DNA of 64,000 nucleotides from CBDCAS01 sp965214015 (GTDB lineage: Bacteria; Pseudomonadota; Gammaproteobacteria; Coxiellales; Coxiellaceae): positions 201,754 through 265,753 of the forward strand of contig CBDCAS010000020.1 in the NCBI GenBank assembly GCA_965214015.1. The letters run 5' to 3'. The number at the start of each line of letters is the position of its first letter. Position 1 is the stretch's first letter. Below, piece by piece: positions 53,918 to 62,727 of the stretch. The notes under the pieces were generated by a model. The model ran no database searches and was not told the DNA's origin. It saw nothing but the letters and a program-made list of their open reading frames with translations. The translations under genes were made by a program, and so were the position numbers.

Positions 53918-55797
53918 CAAAATTAGTATTTGACGTTATTGTTGTCGGTGGTGGCCATGCTGGGACAGAGGCTGCATTGGCAGCAGCGCGTATGGGAGCC
54001 TGTACTTTGCTGTTGACTCATAATATTGAAACTATTGGTCAAATGTCTTGTAACCCTTCTATTGGTGGTATTGGTAAAAGTCATTTAGTAAAAGAGATTG
54101 ATGCGATGGGAGGTGTTATGGCACATGCTGCCGATCATTCCGGCATACAATTTCGTGTTTTAAATAAGCGCAAAGGCCCTGCTGTTCGGGCTACACGAGC
54201 ACAAGCAGATCGTGTTTTATATAAATCAGCGATTCGAAACTGTATTGAAAGCCAAGAAAATTTAAGAGTATTTCAACAGGCGGTTGATGATCTTATTATG
54301 GAAGGTAGTCGGGTAGCGGGTGTTGTGACTCAATCAGGCATTCAGTTTGTAGCAAAAGCAGTAGTATTGACAGTAGGAACCTTTCTTAACGGAAAAATTC
54401 ACATAGGCCCTATGAATTATAGAGCGGGTCGTGCAGGTGACCCACCTTCTCTAAGACTTGCTGAGCGTTTGGCTGATTTACCGTTTCGTATTGGGTCTTT
54501 AAAGACAGGAACGCCGCCACGTATTGACGGTCGTACTATTGATTACAGTCAGTTATCAGAGCAGCTGGGTGATACGCCTTGTCCAGTAATGTCGTATTTG
54601 GGTTCTGTTGATCAGCATCCTCGGCAAATACCCTGTCACATTGCTTATACTAATCCACTAACACATGAGATTATCAATAAAGGATTAACGACCTCTCCTA
54701 TGTATTCGGGGGGTATTAATTCGGTGGGTCCCAGATATTGTCCTTCAATTGAAGATAAAGTGGTGCGTTTTTCAGATCGGCAGGCCCATCAAATTTTTAT
54801 TGAACCAGAAGGACTCAACACTTATGAGGTTTATCCTAGTGGAGTGTCTACCAGCTTATCTTATGAGGTACAACAAGATTTTATACATAGTATTAAAGGA
54901 TTAGAGAATAGTCATATTACTCGCCCAGGTTATGCTATTGAATATGGTTTTTTTGATCCTCGTGATTTAGAAGCCAGTCTAGAGACTAAAGCCGTTAAAG
55001 GCTTATTTTTTGCGGGACAGATTAATGGAACAACAGGCTATGAGGAAGCCGGGGCACAAGGTTTGGTAGCAGGTATTAATGCAGCACTAGCCCTAAAGGG
55101 TCGAGAAGCTTGGGTGCCACGTCGTGATGAAGCGTACATTGGAGTATTGATTGATGATTTAATTACTTTAGGGACGCAAGAACCTTATCGAATGTTCACT
55201 AGCCGAGCGGAGTATCGTTTATCGTTACGCCAAGATAATGCGGATTTACGATTAACTGAAGCTGGCTATCGTCTCGGTTGCGTAGATGAGGTACGTTGGC
55301 AAGCATTCTGTGAGAAACGTGAATGTATTGAAACAGAACAGCAACGCTTAAAAAGCTGTTGGTTGAGTCCTGATAGTAGGGCTTCCCAACAGTTTTATAA
55401 GCATTTTAAATTGAAATTAGAGCGTCGATATCATGCCATGGAGTTGTTGAAAAGGCCTGAGGTCAATTATAAGGCACTTATGCAGATAGAGACTGTTGGC
55501 ACTTCGGTATTGGATGAGGCTGTGATTGAGCAAATTGATATTCAAGCACAATACGCTGGTTATTTATCACGTCAACAAGTTGACATTAACCGACAGAAAC
55601 AACACCAATCTGTCATGATTCCTAGTACATTTGATTATAGTCAAATTAAAGGATTATCCAATGAAATAAGACAAAAATTATCTCATATTCGGCCTACTAC
55701 TATGGGTCAGGCATCCCGTATTCCGGGTATGACACCAGCTGCCTTATCTTTACTATTAGTGTATTTAAAAAAATGTCATCACTTGAAAGTCAGCTAA
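53914..55797 (+). CDS. mnmG: tRNA uridine 5-carboxymethylaminomethyl modification enzyme
   Basis: The ATG at 53914 overlaps the previous stop and gives 627 residues, the normal MnmG length. It has the FAD motif VVGGGHAGTEAALAAARMG, then TIGQMSCNPSIGGIGKSHLV, the conserved LKTGTPPRIDGRTID, and FAGQINGTTGYEEAGAQGL. It is the flavin- and NADH-dependent partner of MnmE in U34 modification. It overlaps rsmG by 25 bp. Confidence 0.98.
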   Translation: MTKLVFDVIVVGGGHAGTEAALAAARMGACTLLLTHNIETIGQMSCNPSIGGIGKSHLVKEIDAMGGVMAHAADHSGIQFRVLNKRKGPAVRATRAQADRVLYKSAIRNCIESQENLRVFQQAVDDLIMEGSRVAGVVTQSGIQFVAKAVVLTVGTFLNGKIHIGPMNYRAGRAGDPPSLRLAERLADLPFRIGSLKTGTPPRIDGRTIDYSQLSEQLGDTPCPVMSYLGSVDQHPRQIPCHIAYTNPLTHEIINKGLTTSPMYSGGINSVGPRYCPSIEDKVVRFSDRQAHQIFIEPEGLNTYEVYPSGVSTSLSYEVQQDFIHSIKGLENSHITRPGYAIEYGFFDPRDLEASLETKAVKGLFFAGQINGTTGYEEAGAQGLVAGINAALALKGREAWVPRRDEAYIGVLIDDLITLGTQEPYRMFTSRAEYRLSLRQDNADLRLTEAGYRLGCVDEVRWQAFCEKRECIETEQQRLKSCWLSPDSRASQQFYKHFKLKLERRYHAMELLKRPEVNYKALMQIETVGTSVLDEAVIEQIDIQAQYAGYLSRQQVDINRQKQHQSVMIPSTFDYSQIKGLSNEIRQKLSHIRPTTMGQASRIPGMTPAALSLLLVYLKKCHHLKVS

Positions 55798-56387
55798 GAG
55801 CAATGGGGCTCTCAATGCCCAGGGCATTACAAGAAAAAGCACTCGATTTTTTGAGAATTTTAAAAAAATGGAATCATAGTTATAACTTAACAGCTATTGA
55901 TGATTTTAATACAATGGTGAAGCATCATTTGCTAGATAGCTTATCTTTAGTGCCTTATCTTCAAACAAAACGTATCTTGGATGTAGGTACTGGCGCTGGA
56001 TTCCCTGGTATTCCTCTAGCACTTTATTATCCTAATAAGCAATTTACCTTATTAGATAGTAACGGTAAAAAAACACGCTTTTTATTGCAGGCTATTGCAG
56101 AGTTGTCTATTAACAATGTGAATGTTGTGCAATCTCGAGCGGAGAATTTTAAGACAGAGTTTTGTTTTGATGCTATTATTTCTCGAGCAGTAGCGTCAAT
56201 TTCAGAGATTGTGTTAAAAACACAACACTTATGTTGTAAAGGAGGCAAAATTTTTGCAATGAAAGGAGCCTATCCTGCTAAGGAGTTAGAGACTTTTGAT
56301 CGTCCTTTTTTAGTACAGGTTTTAGCAGTACCTGGACTCAATGCTAAACGGCATTTAATTATCATTGAAGGGGTTGCTGGTGGTTAA
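55773..56387 (+). CDS. rsmG: 16S rRNA (guanine(527)-N(7))-methyltransferase
   Basis: 204 residues with KKWNHSYNLTAIDDFNTMVKHHLLDSL, the SAM-binding ILDVGTGAGFPGIPLALYYP, and FDAIISRAVASISE, all typical of RsmG (GidB). It methylates G527 of 16S rRNA. It starts inside mnmG and overlaps parA, in the conserved order. Confidence 0.97.
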   Translation: MSSLESQLRAMGLSMPRALQEKALDFLRILKKWNHSYNLTAIDDFNTMVKHHLLDSLSLVPYLQTKRILDVGTGAGFPGIPLALYYPNKQFTLLDSNGKKTRFLLQAIAELSINNVNVVQSRAENFKTEFCFDAIISRAVASISEIVLKTQHLCCKGGKIFAMKGAYPAKELETFDRPFLVQVLAVPGLNAKRHLIIIEGVAGG

Positions 56388-57168
56388 AGTAATTGCTGTT
56401 GCCAATCAAAAAGGAGGCGTTGGTAAGACAACGACAACAGTGAATCTTTCTGCAGGTTTATCTATAGCTAAGCGTAGCGTGTTACTGATTGACTTAGACC
56501 CACAAGGTAACGCAACAGGAGGTAGTGGTGTTGATAAAACTACTCTAGCGCATTCTATCAATGAAGTGTTACTCAATGAGATCAGCGTCCAAGAGGCTAC
56601 TATTAGAACACAGTGGGGATATGATCTTCTTCCTTCCAATGGTAACTTAACTGTTGCCGAGGTGCGGTTATTATCATTGGAGAGGCGTGAGAAAGTATTA
56701 CATTCGGCATTGGTTGATAGCCATCAACACTATGATTTTATTCTAATCGACTGTCCACCTTCGTTAAATATGTTAACTATTAATGCGTTGGTCGCTGCCC
56801 ATAGTTTGCTCATCCCCATTCAATGTGAATATTATGCATTAGAAGGCTTAACCAGCTTATTAAGTAACGTAGATCGTATTCGACTCACAGCAAACTCTCA
56901 TTTAAAAATCGAGGGAATATTGCGCACGATGTATGATGGTCGCAACCGTTTAACAATGGAGGTATCAGAACAGCTACAATCCCATTTTGGTGATCAAGTG
57001 TATAAAACAGTGATTCCAAGGAATGTGCGGGTTGCAGAGGCGCCAAGCTATGGGGCACCGATTATGAGTTATGATAAAACATCCCAGGGGGCGTTAGCCT
57101 ATTTAGCGTTGGCAGATGAATTGTTGCGTTGGCAAGAAGTCAGTCTTCATAAGGAAGCAACAGTATGA
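56380..57168 (+). CDS. parA: Chromosome partitioning ATPase ParA
   Basis: The GTG at 56380 gives VVKVIAVANQKGGVGKTTTT, the normal ParA/Soj start, and 262 residues; an in-frame TTG 15 bp earlier is less likely. The deviant Walker A is KGGVGKTT, Walker A' is LIDLDPQGNATGG, and Walker B is FILIDCPPSLNMLTINAL. With ParB and parS sites it segregates the chromosome origin. It overlaps rsmG by 8 bp and parB by 4 bp. Confidence 0.97.
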   Translation: MVKVIAVANQKGGVGKTTTTVNLSAGLSIAKRSVLLIDLDPQGNATGGSGVDKTTLAHSINEVLLNEISVQEATIRTQWGYDLLPSNGNLTVAEVRLLSLERREKVLHSALVDSHQHYDFILIDCPPSLNMLTINALVAAHSLLIPIQCEYYALEGLTSLLSNVDRIRLTANSHLKIEGILRTMYDGRNRLTMEVSEQLQSHFGDQVYKTVIPRNVRVAEAPSYGAPIMSYDKTSQGALAYLALADELLRWQEVSLHKEATV

Positions 57169-58070
57169 GTCAAAAGAAAAGAAGCTTAGGTCGTGGGCTC
57201 AGTGATTTAGGTTTGAATGCATTGCTAAGTGATATGCAAAGTACAAATACCCTGGCAATAACACCTAGCTCATTACAGTCGTCTGAAAAAGAGAGCTCAC
57301 TCAATCTAGATATTATTCCCATTGATAAGATTCATCCAGGGAGTTATCAACCTAGGAGAAATTTTGATCAAGAAGCCTTGGAAGAGTTGGCACAATCGAT
57401 TCGTTCTCAAGGGCTTATACAGCCTATTATTTTACGTCGTAGAGACGATGGTTATGAAATTATTGCAGGAGAGCGCCGTTGGCGTGCTGCGCAACTTGCT
57501 GAGTTGTCATCAGTGCCGGCTATTATTCGAGAGGTACCTGATAAAGCAGTAGTCGCAATGGCTTTGATAGAGAATATTCAGCGTCGTGATTTAAATGCGA
57601 TTGAAGAAGCGAGTGCCTTACAACGATTAATTGTGGAGTTTCATTTAACGCATCAAGAAGTGGCAGAGGCAGTTGGAAAATCTCGGACCTTAGTGACTAA
57701 TTTGCTACGTTTATTAAAGCTCAATCCCGATGTCCGTTTGTTAGTTGAGCAAAACCGTTTAGAAATGGGACATGCAAGGGCACTGTTAGCCTTACACTCT
57801 GAGCAGCAAAGTGAAGCCGCGCACCATGTCCTCTCACATGCTTTATCGGTGCGTCAGACAGAGTCATGGGTTCGACGATTACAGGGTTTGTCAAATAGTG
57901 ATACATCGACAACTACTATCGATCCTGATATTAGAAGCTTACAAAATAGACTGTCAGAAAAATTGGGAGCCCAAGTGATAATTCGCCATAGTTCCAAAGG
58001 GAAAGGAAAGCTGATTGTTCACTATTACAGCTTAGAAGAGTTAGATGGTATTTTAGAAAAGTTTAACTAA
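57165..58070 (+). CDS. parB: Chromosome partitioning protein ParB
   Basis: 301 residues. It begins with a basic KKRSLGRGLSDLGLNALL segment that stimulates ParA. The ParB/Srx CTPase domain follows (IPIDKIHPGSYQPRRNFDQE, SIRSQGLIQPIILRRRDD, IIAGERRWRAAQLAEL, ENIQRRDLNAIEEASALQ), then the HTH (LTHQEVAEAVGKSRTLVTNLLRLL) and a C-terminal dimer domain. It spreads from parS and recruits SMC. I did not find a clear parS site in the window. Confidence 0.97.
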   Translation: MSQKKRSLGRGLSDLGLNALLSDMQSTNTLAITPSSLQSSEKESSLNLDIIPIDKIHPGSYQPRRNFDQEALEELAQSIRSQGLIQPIILRRRDDGYEIIAGERRWRAAQLAELSSVPAIIREVPDKAVVAMALIENIQRRDLNAIEEASALQRLIVEFHLTHQEVAEAVGKSRTLVTNLLRLLKLNPDVRLLVEQNRLEMGHARALLALHSEQQSEAAHHVLSHALSVRQTESWVRRLQGLSNSDTSTTTIDPDIRSLQNRLSEKLGAQVIIRHSSKGKGKLIVHYYSLEELDGILEKFN

Positions 58071-58127
58071 ATGAGTTTTATGAGGAGACAAGGTGGGACT
58101 GTTGCAAAGATAGATATAAAAGAGTTC

Positions 58128-58153
58128 ATTGTAGGAACTTTTTTGAAGATTAA
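58128..58153. repeat. 26-bp sequence shared, inverted, with 63740-63765
   Basis: The 26 bases starting ATTGTAGGAACTTTTTTG lie inside the IS6 element near its left end and occur exactly in reverse complement beside the right end of the IS982 relic. This suggests that the IS982 sits next to a scrap of an IS6-type end. Confidence 0.6.
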
Positions 58154-58177
58154 GAAATGTCTATTTATTAATAGTAA

Positions 58178-58906
58178 TTACGCTGCTAAATTGAACAATT
58201 GAGCTAGGAAACTATGTTGATCAAGTAGGTTACCTTTGAGCCTGTATTTCACCTGGCCTTTTTGTAAAGACCTCATGGCTTCCATTCCATCAATGGTTTT
58301 AGAGGCGGTATCAAAAGACTGATACCATTGCCGATAACGTGCTTTACGTTTTGTTGATTTATGATCGTTTTCAATACTATTATTTAAGTACTTTATTTGC
58401 CTAAGTGTTGTATTTTCTAGCAAGTCATTTTCAATGTTTAAATCATTCATGGCGGGTGGAAAAGCTGCATTTTTGTCAACATTAATCACTCGGGGTACGC
58501 TAACATGATCATTACTTAACACCTTTTTGAAAAATCGTTTTGCTGCTTGTTGATTACGATAACGACTCAGCATCCAATCCAAAGTATGCCCATACTTGTC
58601 AATAGCACGATATAGGTAGTGCCATTTACCTTTTATTTTTACGTAGGTTTCATCAACTCTCCAAGAATCGTTGGTACGTTTTAAATAGGGTTTCATTCGT
58701 TTATTAATTTCAGGCCCATACTCATGAACCCAACGGCATATTGTCGAGCGTTCAACAGATAGGTTCCGTTCAGTTGCCATTTCTTTTAAATCTCCATAAG
58801 AGAGAGCATAACGACAGTACCAGCTAACTAGCCAGAGAATGATTTCTCCTTGAAAATGCTTCCATTTGAAAGGTCTGTTTGAGTCTTTGTATTTTTTTAA
58901 AGCCAT
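58178..58906 (-). CDS. IS6-family transposase (242 aa)
   Basis: The IS6/IS26 layout is clear: FKWKHFQGEIILWLVSWYCRYALSYGDLKEM, STICRWVHEYGPEI, then the DDE residues D in WRVDETYVKIKGKWHYLYRAID, D in RVINVDKNAAF and E in NNSIENDHKSTKRK. It is intact and should be able to form cointegrates. Confidence 0.93.
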   Translation of the reverse strand: MALKKYKDSNRPFKWKHFQGEIILWLVSWYCRYALSYGDLKEMATERNLSVERSTICRWVHEYGPEINKRMKPYLKRTNDSWRVDETYVKIKGKWHYLYRAIDKYGHTLDWMLSRYRNQQAAKRFFKKVLSNDHVSVPRVINVDKNAAFPPAMNDLNIENDLLENTTLRQIKYLNNSIENDHKSTKRKARYRQWYQSFDTASKTIDGMEAMRSLQKGQVKYRLKGNLLDQHSFLAQLFNLAA

Positions 58907-59154
58907 GTAAGGGTACTCGCAGTGGAAATAAGCCAGTCATACTAGCACCCAATATGTTCTTGCAACAGTCCCGAATATAGTATATTGCTGAGTGAATATA
59001 TTCACAAGAAACATAATGTAATGAGTCAACATAGTGCTTAGTTTTTCTAAACTAAAAAGTTAATTAGTTGAGCATAATTGTTTTTTAATAACTCCAAGAA
59101 GAAATGCGAAGAGCGTAGATCTAGTTAAATATCTAAAAAACTTTCATTATAGTA

Positions 59155-59183
59155 TTGACCCATGGTATTAGGATGATTATATT
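59155..59183 (+). promoter_or_regulatory. Promoter of the cyclodipeptide synthase gene
   Basis: TTGACC (59155-59160), a 17-bp spacer and TATATT (59178-59183) make a near-consensus sigma-70 promoter 44 bp before the ATG. GGAGA at 59216-59220 is the ribosome site. A 14-bp palindrome GTGAATATATTCAC at 58992-59005, about 150 bp upstream, could bind a regulator. Confidence 0.7.
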
Positions 59184-59227
59184 GCGCCTGAATTAACGAT
59201 TAACCATACATAATTGGAGAAGTTAAT

Positions 59228-60238
59228 ATGCCTTATACTAGTTCCGATACAGCACATAGTTTGAAGATTGTTGGACTCAATAACCTTGCAATTTCAGAAA
59301 ACAAAACTAATAGCCTTATTATTGGTATTAGTGTTGGTGGGCCAAACCATGAAGGAAAAAGATTTTCTGCTTTAATAGACACAATTAATAAAATACATGA
59401 GAAATTAAATAATTGTACAATCGCAGTTTGTGATACCCTACAACGACATAACTATATGATAAGTGGAAAGGTGAATGAAGAACAAGCATTTTCTAAGTCA
59501 AGAATTGCAGGAGACAATTGGGTAGAAAGAAACAAGCCAATATTAGAAAAATTAAAAATCTCTTATAAGATAGTTAGATGGGATGAATGGTTAAAATGTA
59601 CAACATATAAATCTGCTGTTTCAAAAATTAAAGACTTATTATGTACAAGCTCTGATTTTCAGAAAGATATGCAAACCTCTGTGGAGACATTCTCATCCCG
59701 ATTTACAAACAGACATAAAGAGCTTGGGTTAGAAGGAAATATATCTAACGATTTGTTAAAATCATGTTGTCGTGCTTATTTAATTGAAGAATGTGCGATT
59801 ATGATGAATGTATGGCCAATATATAAAGCAGATCATTGTCAACATATACTTTATCCAGGGAATATGACTAAAGCACTTTCCGGTGCGTATGAAAACACTG
59901 TTACACAAAAAAATCTTTTTAAGTGGAAAAAATTCTCTTTCAAAAAGGTAGTGAATAATCATGAGGAAACATATGGAGAAGCAATTGAATTCATTATGAA
60001 TGAGTTGATTCGCTTGAATGGTGAAAAAATTAGTTTTCTTAACTCTTGTAGTGAAACACAAAAATCTTTATTTTTTAACGTCTTAGCTTCTTCTTCTGGT
60101 ATAGTTGAATCTAATACAATAGAAACAGAAGATAAGCCAAAATTATTAGCAAAATACATAAAGAATTTATTTAACTCCTCTGTCAATGATGATGCTATCA
60201 TCAATGCTACTGCACATACCACTACCACTAAACTATAG
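59228..60238 (+). CDS. tRNA-dependent cyclodipeptide synthase, XYP type (336 aa)
   Basis: CDPS enzymes use two aminoacyl-tRNAs to make a cyclic dipeptide. The catalytic Ser is Ser35 in LIIGISVGGPN. The DTL-x-RH block is CDTLQRHNYMISGKVNEEQA, followed by the arginine/acid-rich AGDNWVERNKPILEKL. The Tyr-x-x-x-Glu pair matching AlbC Tyr178/Glu182 is Tyr184/Glu188 in AYLIEECAIM. LYPGN supplies Tyr209-Pro210, and the residue three after Ser35 is Gly rather than Asn, so it belongs to the XYP rather than the NYQ subfamily. The C-terminal about 90 residues go beyond the usual core of about 240. Rickettsiella grylli has a known XYP CDPS. No tailoring oxidase or methyltransferase is adjacent: an IS6 element lies upstream and a kinase gene 86 bp downstream. 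Confidence 0.87.
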   Translation: MPYTSSDTAHSLKIVGLNNLAISENKTNSLIIGISVGGPNHEGKRFSALIDTINKIHEKLNNCTIAVCDTLQRHNYMISGKVNEEQAFSKSRIAGDNWVERNKPILEKLKISYKIVRWDEWLKCTTYKSAVSKIKDLLCTSSDFQKDMQTSVETFSSRFTNRHKELGLEGNISNDLLKSCCRAYLIEECAIMMNVWPIYKADHCQHILYPGNMTKALSGAYENTVTQKNLFKWKKFSFKKVVNNHEETYGEAIEFIMNELIRLNGEKISFLNSCSETQKSLFFNVLASSSGIVESNTIETEDKPKLLAKYIKNLFNSSVNDDAIINATAHTTTTKL

Positions 60239-60324
60239 TAGTAAATAATAGATGACTCTTATGTAGTGCCTATAATACAATCAAAAATTATTTTAGTTAT
60301 ATTTTGAGATTGAAAAGGTATTAT

Positions 60325-62445
60325 ATGGTGATCAATAGTAATAATCAGGACTTTAACTTCTCTAAAGAAGTTTACTTTGATAATTTACTCACGCTTACTC
60401 CAAGTAGTGTTTATTGGAAAGATCTTAACGGTGTTTATTTAGGCTGTAATTTCTCTATGTTAAAAATGGTAGGAATAGCTTCTATTGACGAGGTAATAGG
60501 GAAAACAGATTATGAACTAACTTGGGGTGATGAATATGCTAAGCAACTACGAAAAAATGATCAAAAAGTCATTACATCAGAAAAACTACAACATTTTGAA
60601 GAGAGGGTGGAACTAAGTGATGGCACTATCGTAACAGTGATTTCTAATAAAATGCCTCTTTTAAATAGAGAGGGTAAGATTATTGGAATTATAGGTTCAT
60701 CAATTGATATTACAAAATTAAAGCAAACACAAGAAAACTTAAATAAAGCTTTGAGTAAATTAGAACTAGCTAATCAAGCGAAATCCGAATTTATTGCCAA
60801 CATGAGTCATGACCTCAGAACCCCCATGTCCGGTATTTTAGGGGCTTTGGAAAATAGCCATAATATTCTTAAAACGCTACTCCCTCAGCTCAAAGACCAG
60901 GCAGAAATAACAAATACGCCCTCTTTTCGCAATGAGTTGATTGAACAATTAAAGATCGTTTCAAACTTTTCAGGAGGAGGCTATGAATCCAGTCGGGCCT
61001 TAATGGATTTGTTCAACGACATTCTGGAGACGCTCCAACTAGAATTCGGTAAAAAATTACCAGAGAGTCTAGAGGCGTTTGATCTCAAGGCACTTGTGCA
61101 ACGCGTTATGCAATTGGTCAAATCGATGGCACTTAAAAAAAAGATTCATTGCTCTCTGGAGCTGGAAGAATCTGTACCTCATTATCTCACCGGCTTACCT
61201 CATCCACTCAGTCGTACTCTATTAAACCTCGTTAATAATGCTCTGAAGTTTACAAAGCAGGGTTCAGTCACTGTGCACATTAATGTAGTAGAAGATAAGA
61301 AACCCACTGCTTCTGCGCCAGGAGATCCGATAACGTTACAAGTTCGAGTCACTGACACTGGTATAGGAATCCCTAAAGATAAGTTTGAAACCATCTTTGA
61401 GCCTTTTACACTGTTAACACCTTCTTATAGAGGACTCTATAAAGGATCTGGCTTAGGTTTGTATGCCGTAAAAAAATATGTCGAGCAAATGCAAGGCACC
61501 ATTGATCTCGAAAGCGAATTGGGTAAGGGAAGTTGTTTTACAGTCAATCTGCCCTTAAAAGTCGCAGGGGCTTCAGACCTCGAACACAATTCGAAGGCAC
61601 CAGAGTCCAATATATCCTTAGAGAGCCATATACCTGATTTTCCTGAAAAAGAACAAAAAGCAGAACCAGCTCCTGCCTCTCACAAGAAGAAAGCCACCGT
61701 ACTGCTGGTAGAAGATCACTGGTTGATTGCAGAGGCGAATCAATTTCATCTACAACAGATTGGCTGTACTGTCGATATTGCCACTACCGGTCAATCCGCT
61801 TTAGATCAAGTGGCTCAAAAACACTACGATCTTATTTTTATGGACGTGGGGTTACCCGATAAGCAAGGAACCGAAGTCACTCAAGAGCTGCGCGAGAGCG
61901 GATGGAAGGGACCTATTATTGGTTTAACCGGTCATGCTAAAAATCCTGAATATCGCAAAGCCTGTTTTAAGGCCGGTATGAATGAGGTGATTGGCAAACC
62001 AGTCGATGATGAAATATTAACCCCAATACTCCAACGTTGGGTTTGGGATCAAGAACAACCACAAGAACAAGAAGCAGAGCCAGTTAAAACCCAGGAAGCA
62101 GGTAACACCCTCCCTGTGATTGATTGGGAAAAGTGCCTTAACCACCATAATCATAATATCGATACGGTACGTAATGTTTTAATGAACTATGCGAAAGAAT
62201 TAAGGTGCTCACAGCAGCTTATAGAGAAAACCTATAAGAAACAGGATATCAAAGCACTGCTTACCCAATTGCATCATCAAGAAGGGGCTCTTTGTTATAT
62301 TAAACTACCTCAACTGGAATCTGCCTTTAAAGTGTTTCATAAGGAAGCAAAACAGGTCCCTCAAAATAAAGAGAGGTTAGAGACACTGTATCAACGATTA
62401 CAAAACGCTTTTAACGCCACTTTGAAGACACTTGAGTCCCTATAG
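60325..62445 (+). CDS. ArcB-like PAS hybrid histidine kinase with HPt domain (706 aa)
   Basis: The ATG at 60325 follows AAAAGG. Domain order: PAS at about 15-135 (SSVYWKDLNGVYLGCNFSML, GSSIDITKLKQ), HisKA with His162 in FIANMSHDLRTPMSGILG, HATPase (NLVNNALKFTKQG, DTGIGIPKDKFETIFEPF, GSGLGLYAVKKYVEQM), receiver with Asp507 in LIFMDVGLPDKQG, and a C-terminal HPt with His650 or 651 in LHHQEGALCYIKLP. There is no membrane segment, so it senses a cytoplasmic signal. The response regulator is not next to it. Its kinase and receiver domains are close relatives of those at 27130. Base composition is less AT-rich from the kinase core onward than in the PAS part. Confidence 0.92.
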   Translation: MVINSNNQDFNFSKEVYFDNLLTLTPSSVYWKDLNGVYLGCNFSMLKMVGIASIDEVIGKTDYELTWGDEYAKQLRKNDQKVITSEKLQHFEERVELSDGTIVTVISNKMPLLNREGKIIGIIGSSIDITKLKQTQENLNKALSKLELANQAKSEFIANMSHDLRTPMSGILGALENSHNILKTLLPQLKDQAEITNTPSFRNELIEQLKIVSNFSGGGYESSRALMDLFNDILETLQLEFGKKLPESLEAFDLKALVQRVMQLVKSMALKKKIHCSLELEESVPHYLTGLPHPLSRTLLNLVNNALKFTKQGSVTVHINVVEDKKPTASAPGDPITLQVRVTDTGIGIPKDKFETIFEPFTLLTPSYRGLYKGSGLGLYAVKKYVEQMQGTIDLESELGKGSCFTVNLPLKVAGASDLEHNSKAPESNISLESHIPDFPEKEQKAEPAPASHKKKATVLLVEDHWLIAEANQFHLQQIGCTVDIATTGQSALDQVAQKHYDLIFMDVGLPDKQGTEVTQELRESGWKGPIIGLTGHAKNPEYRKACFKAGMNEVIGKPVDDEILTPILQRWVWDQEQPQEQEAEPVKTQEAGNTLPVIDWEKCLNHHNHNIDTVRNVLMNYAKELRCSQQLIEKTYKKQDIKALLTQLHHQEGALCYIKLPQLESAFKVFHKEAKQVPQNKERLETLYQRLQNAFNATLKTLESL

Positions 62446-62474
62446 GTTGATAAAAGCGCTGTGATCGAATCTCA

Positions 62475-62627
62475 ATGTGTTCACTAAAAAATAGATTGAC
62501 CACTCGTCATTTGGGATACAATTTAGTTCATTTGGCGATACTGGATAAAAAGTTATCCACAGATCTTGCCGGTTTTCGCACGATTGTTGTTAATACCCTT
62601 ACTAAAAAACTAGCTGAAGCTGTTTAA
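62475..62627 (+). CDS. Small open frame, possibly a gene remnant (50 aa)
   Basis: The frame reads MCSLKNRLTTRHLGYNLVHL then AILDKKLSTDLAGFRTIVVN and TLTKKLAEAV, a plausible soluble helical sequence. No ribosome site is evident. It may be a real small gene or the tail of a lost one. A perfect DnaA-box sequence at 62553-62561 lies inside it and is probably incidental. The rest of the gap to the IS982 end holds nothing that I recognise. Confidence 0.3.
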   Translation: MCSLKNRLTTRHLGYNLVHLAILDKKLSTDLAGFRTIVVNTLTKKLAEAV

Positions 62628-62727
62628 TATTTACCCTACAAAAAAGGGGGTTCTTCTGGGGAGGGCGTGAATGTTTGGACTTTGATTTATTGCCTCGGTT
62701 GAAAAATATTAATAAACAGAAGCTTAA

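Larger units (their letters stand above)
58095..58972 (-). mobile_element. IS6-family (IS26-like) insertion sequence
   Basis: Inverted ends GGGACTGTTGCAA (58095-58107) and its complement (58960-58972) enclose one transposase; length 878 bp. IS6 elements normally leave an 8-bp target duplication, but the flanks differ here (GACAAGGT left, GAATATAG right), so a rearrangement through the element is likely. Confidence 0.88.

Noticed and set aside
62553..62561. Perfect DnaA-box sequence TTATCCACA
   Set aside because: A single site inside a small open frame, far from the paired boxes in the AT-rich gap at 45 kb; chance occurrence is likely.
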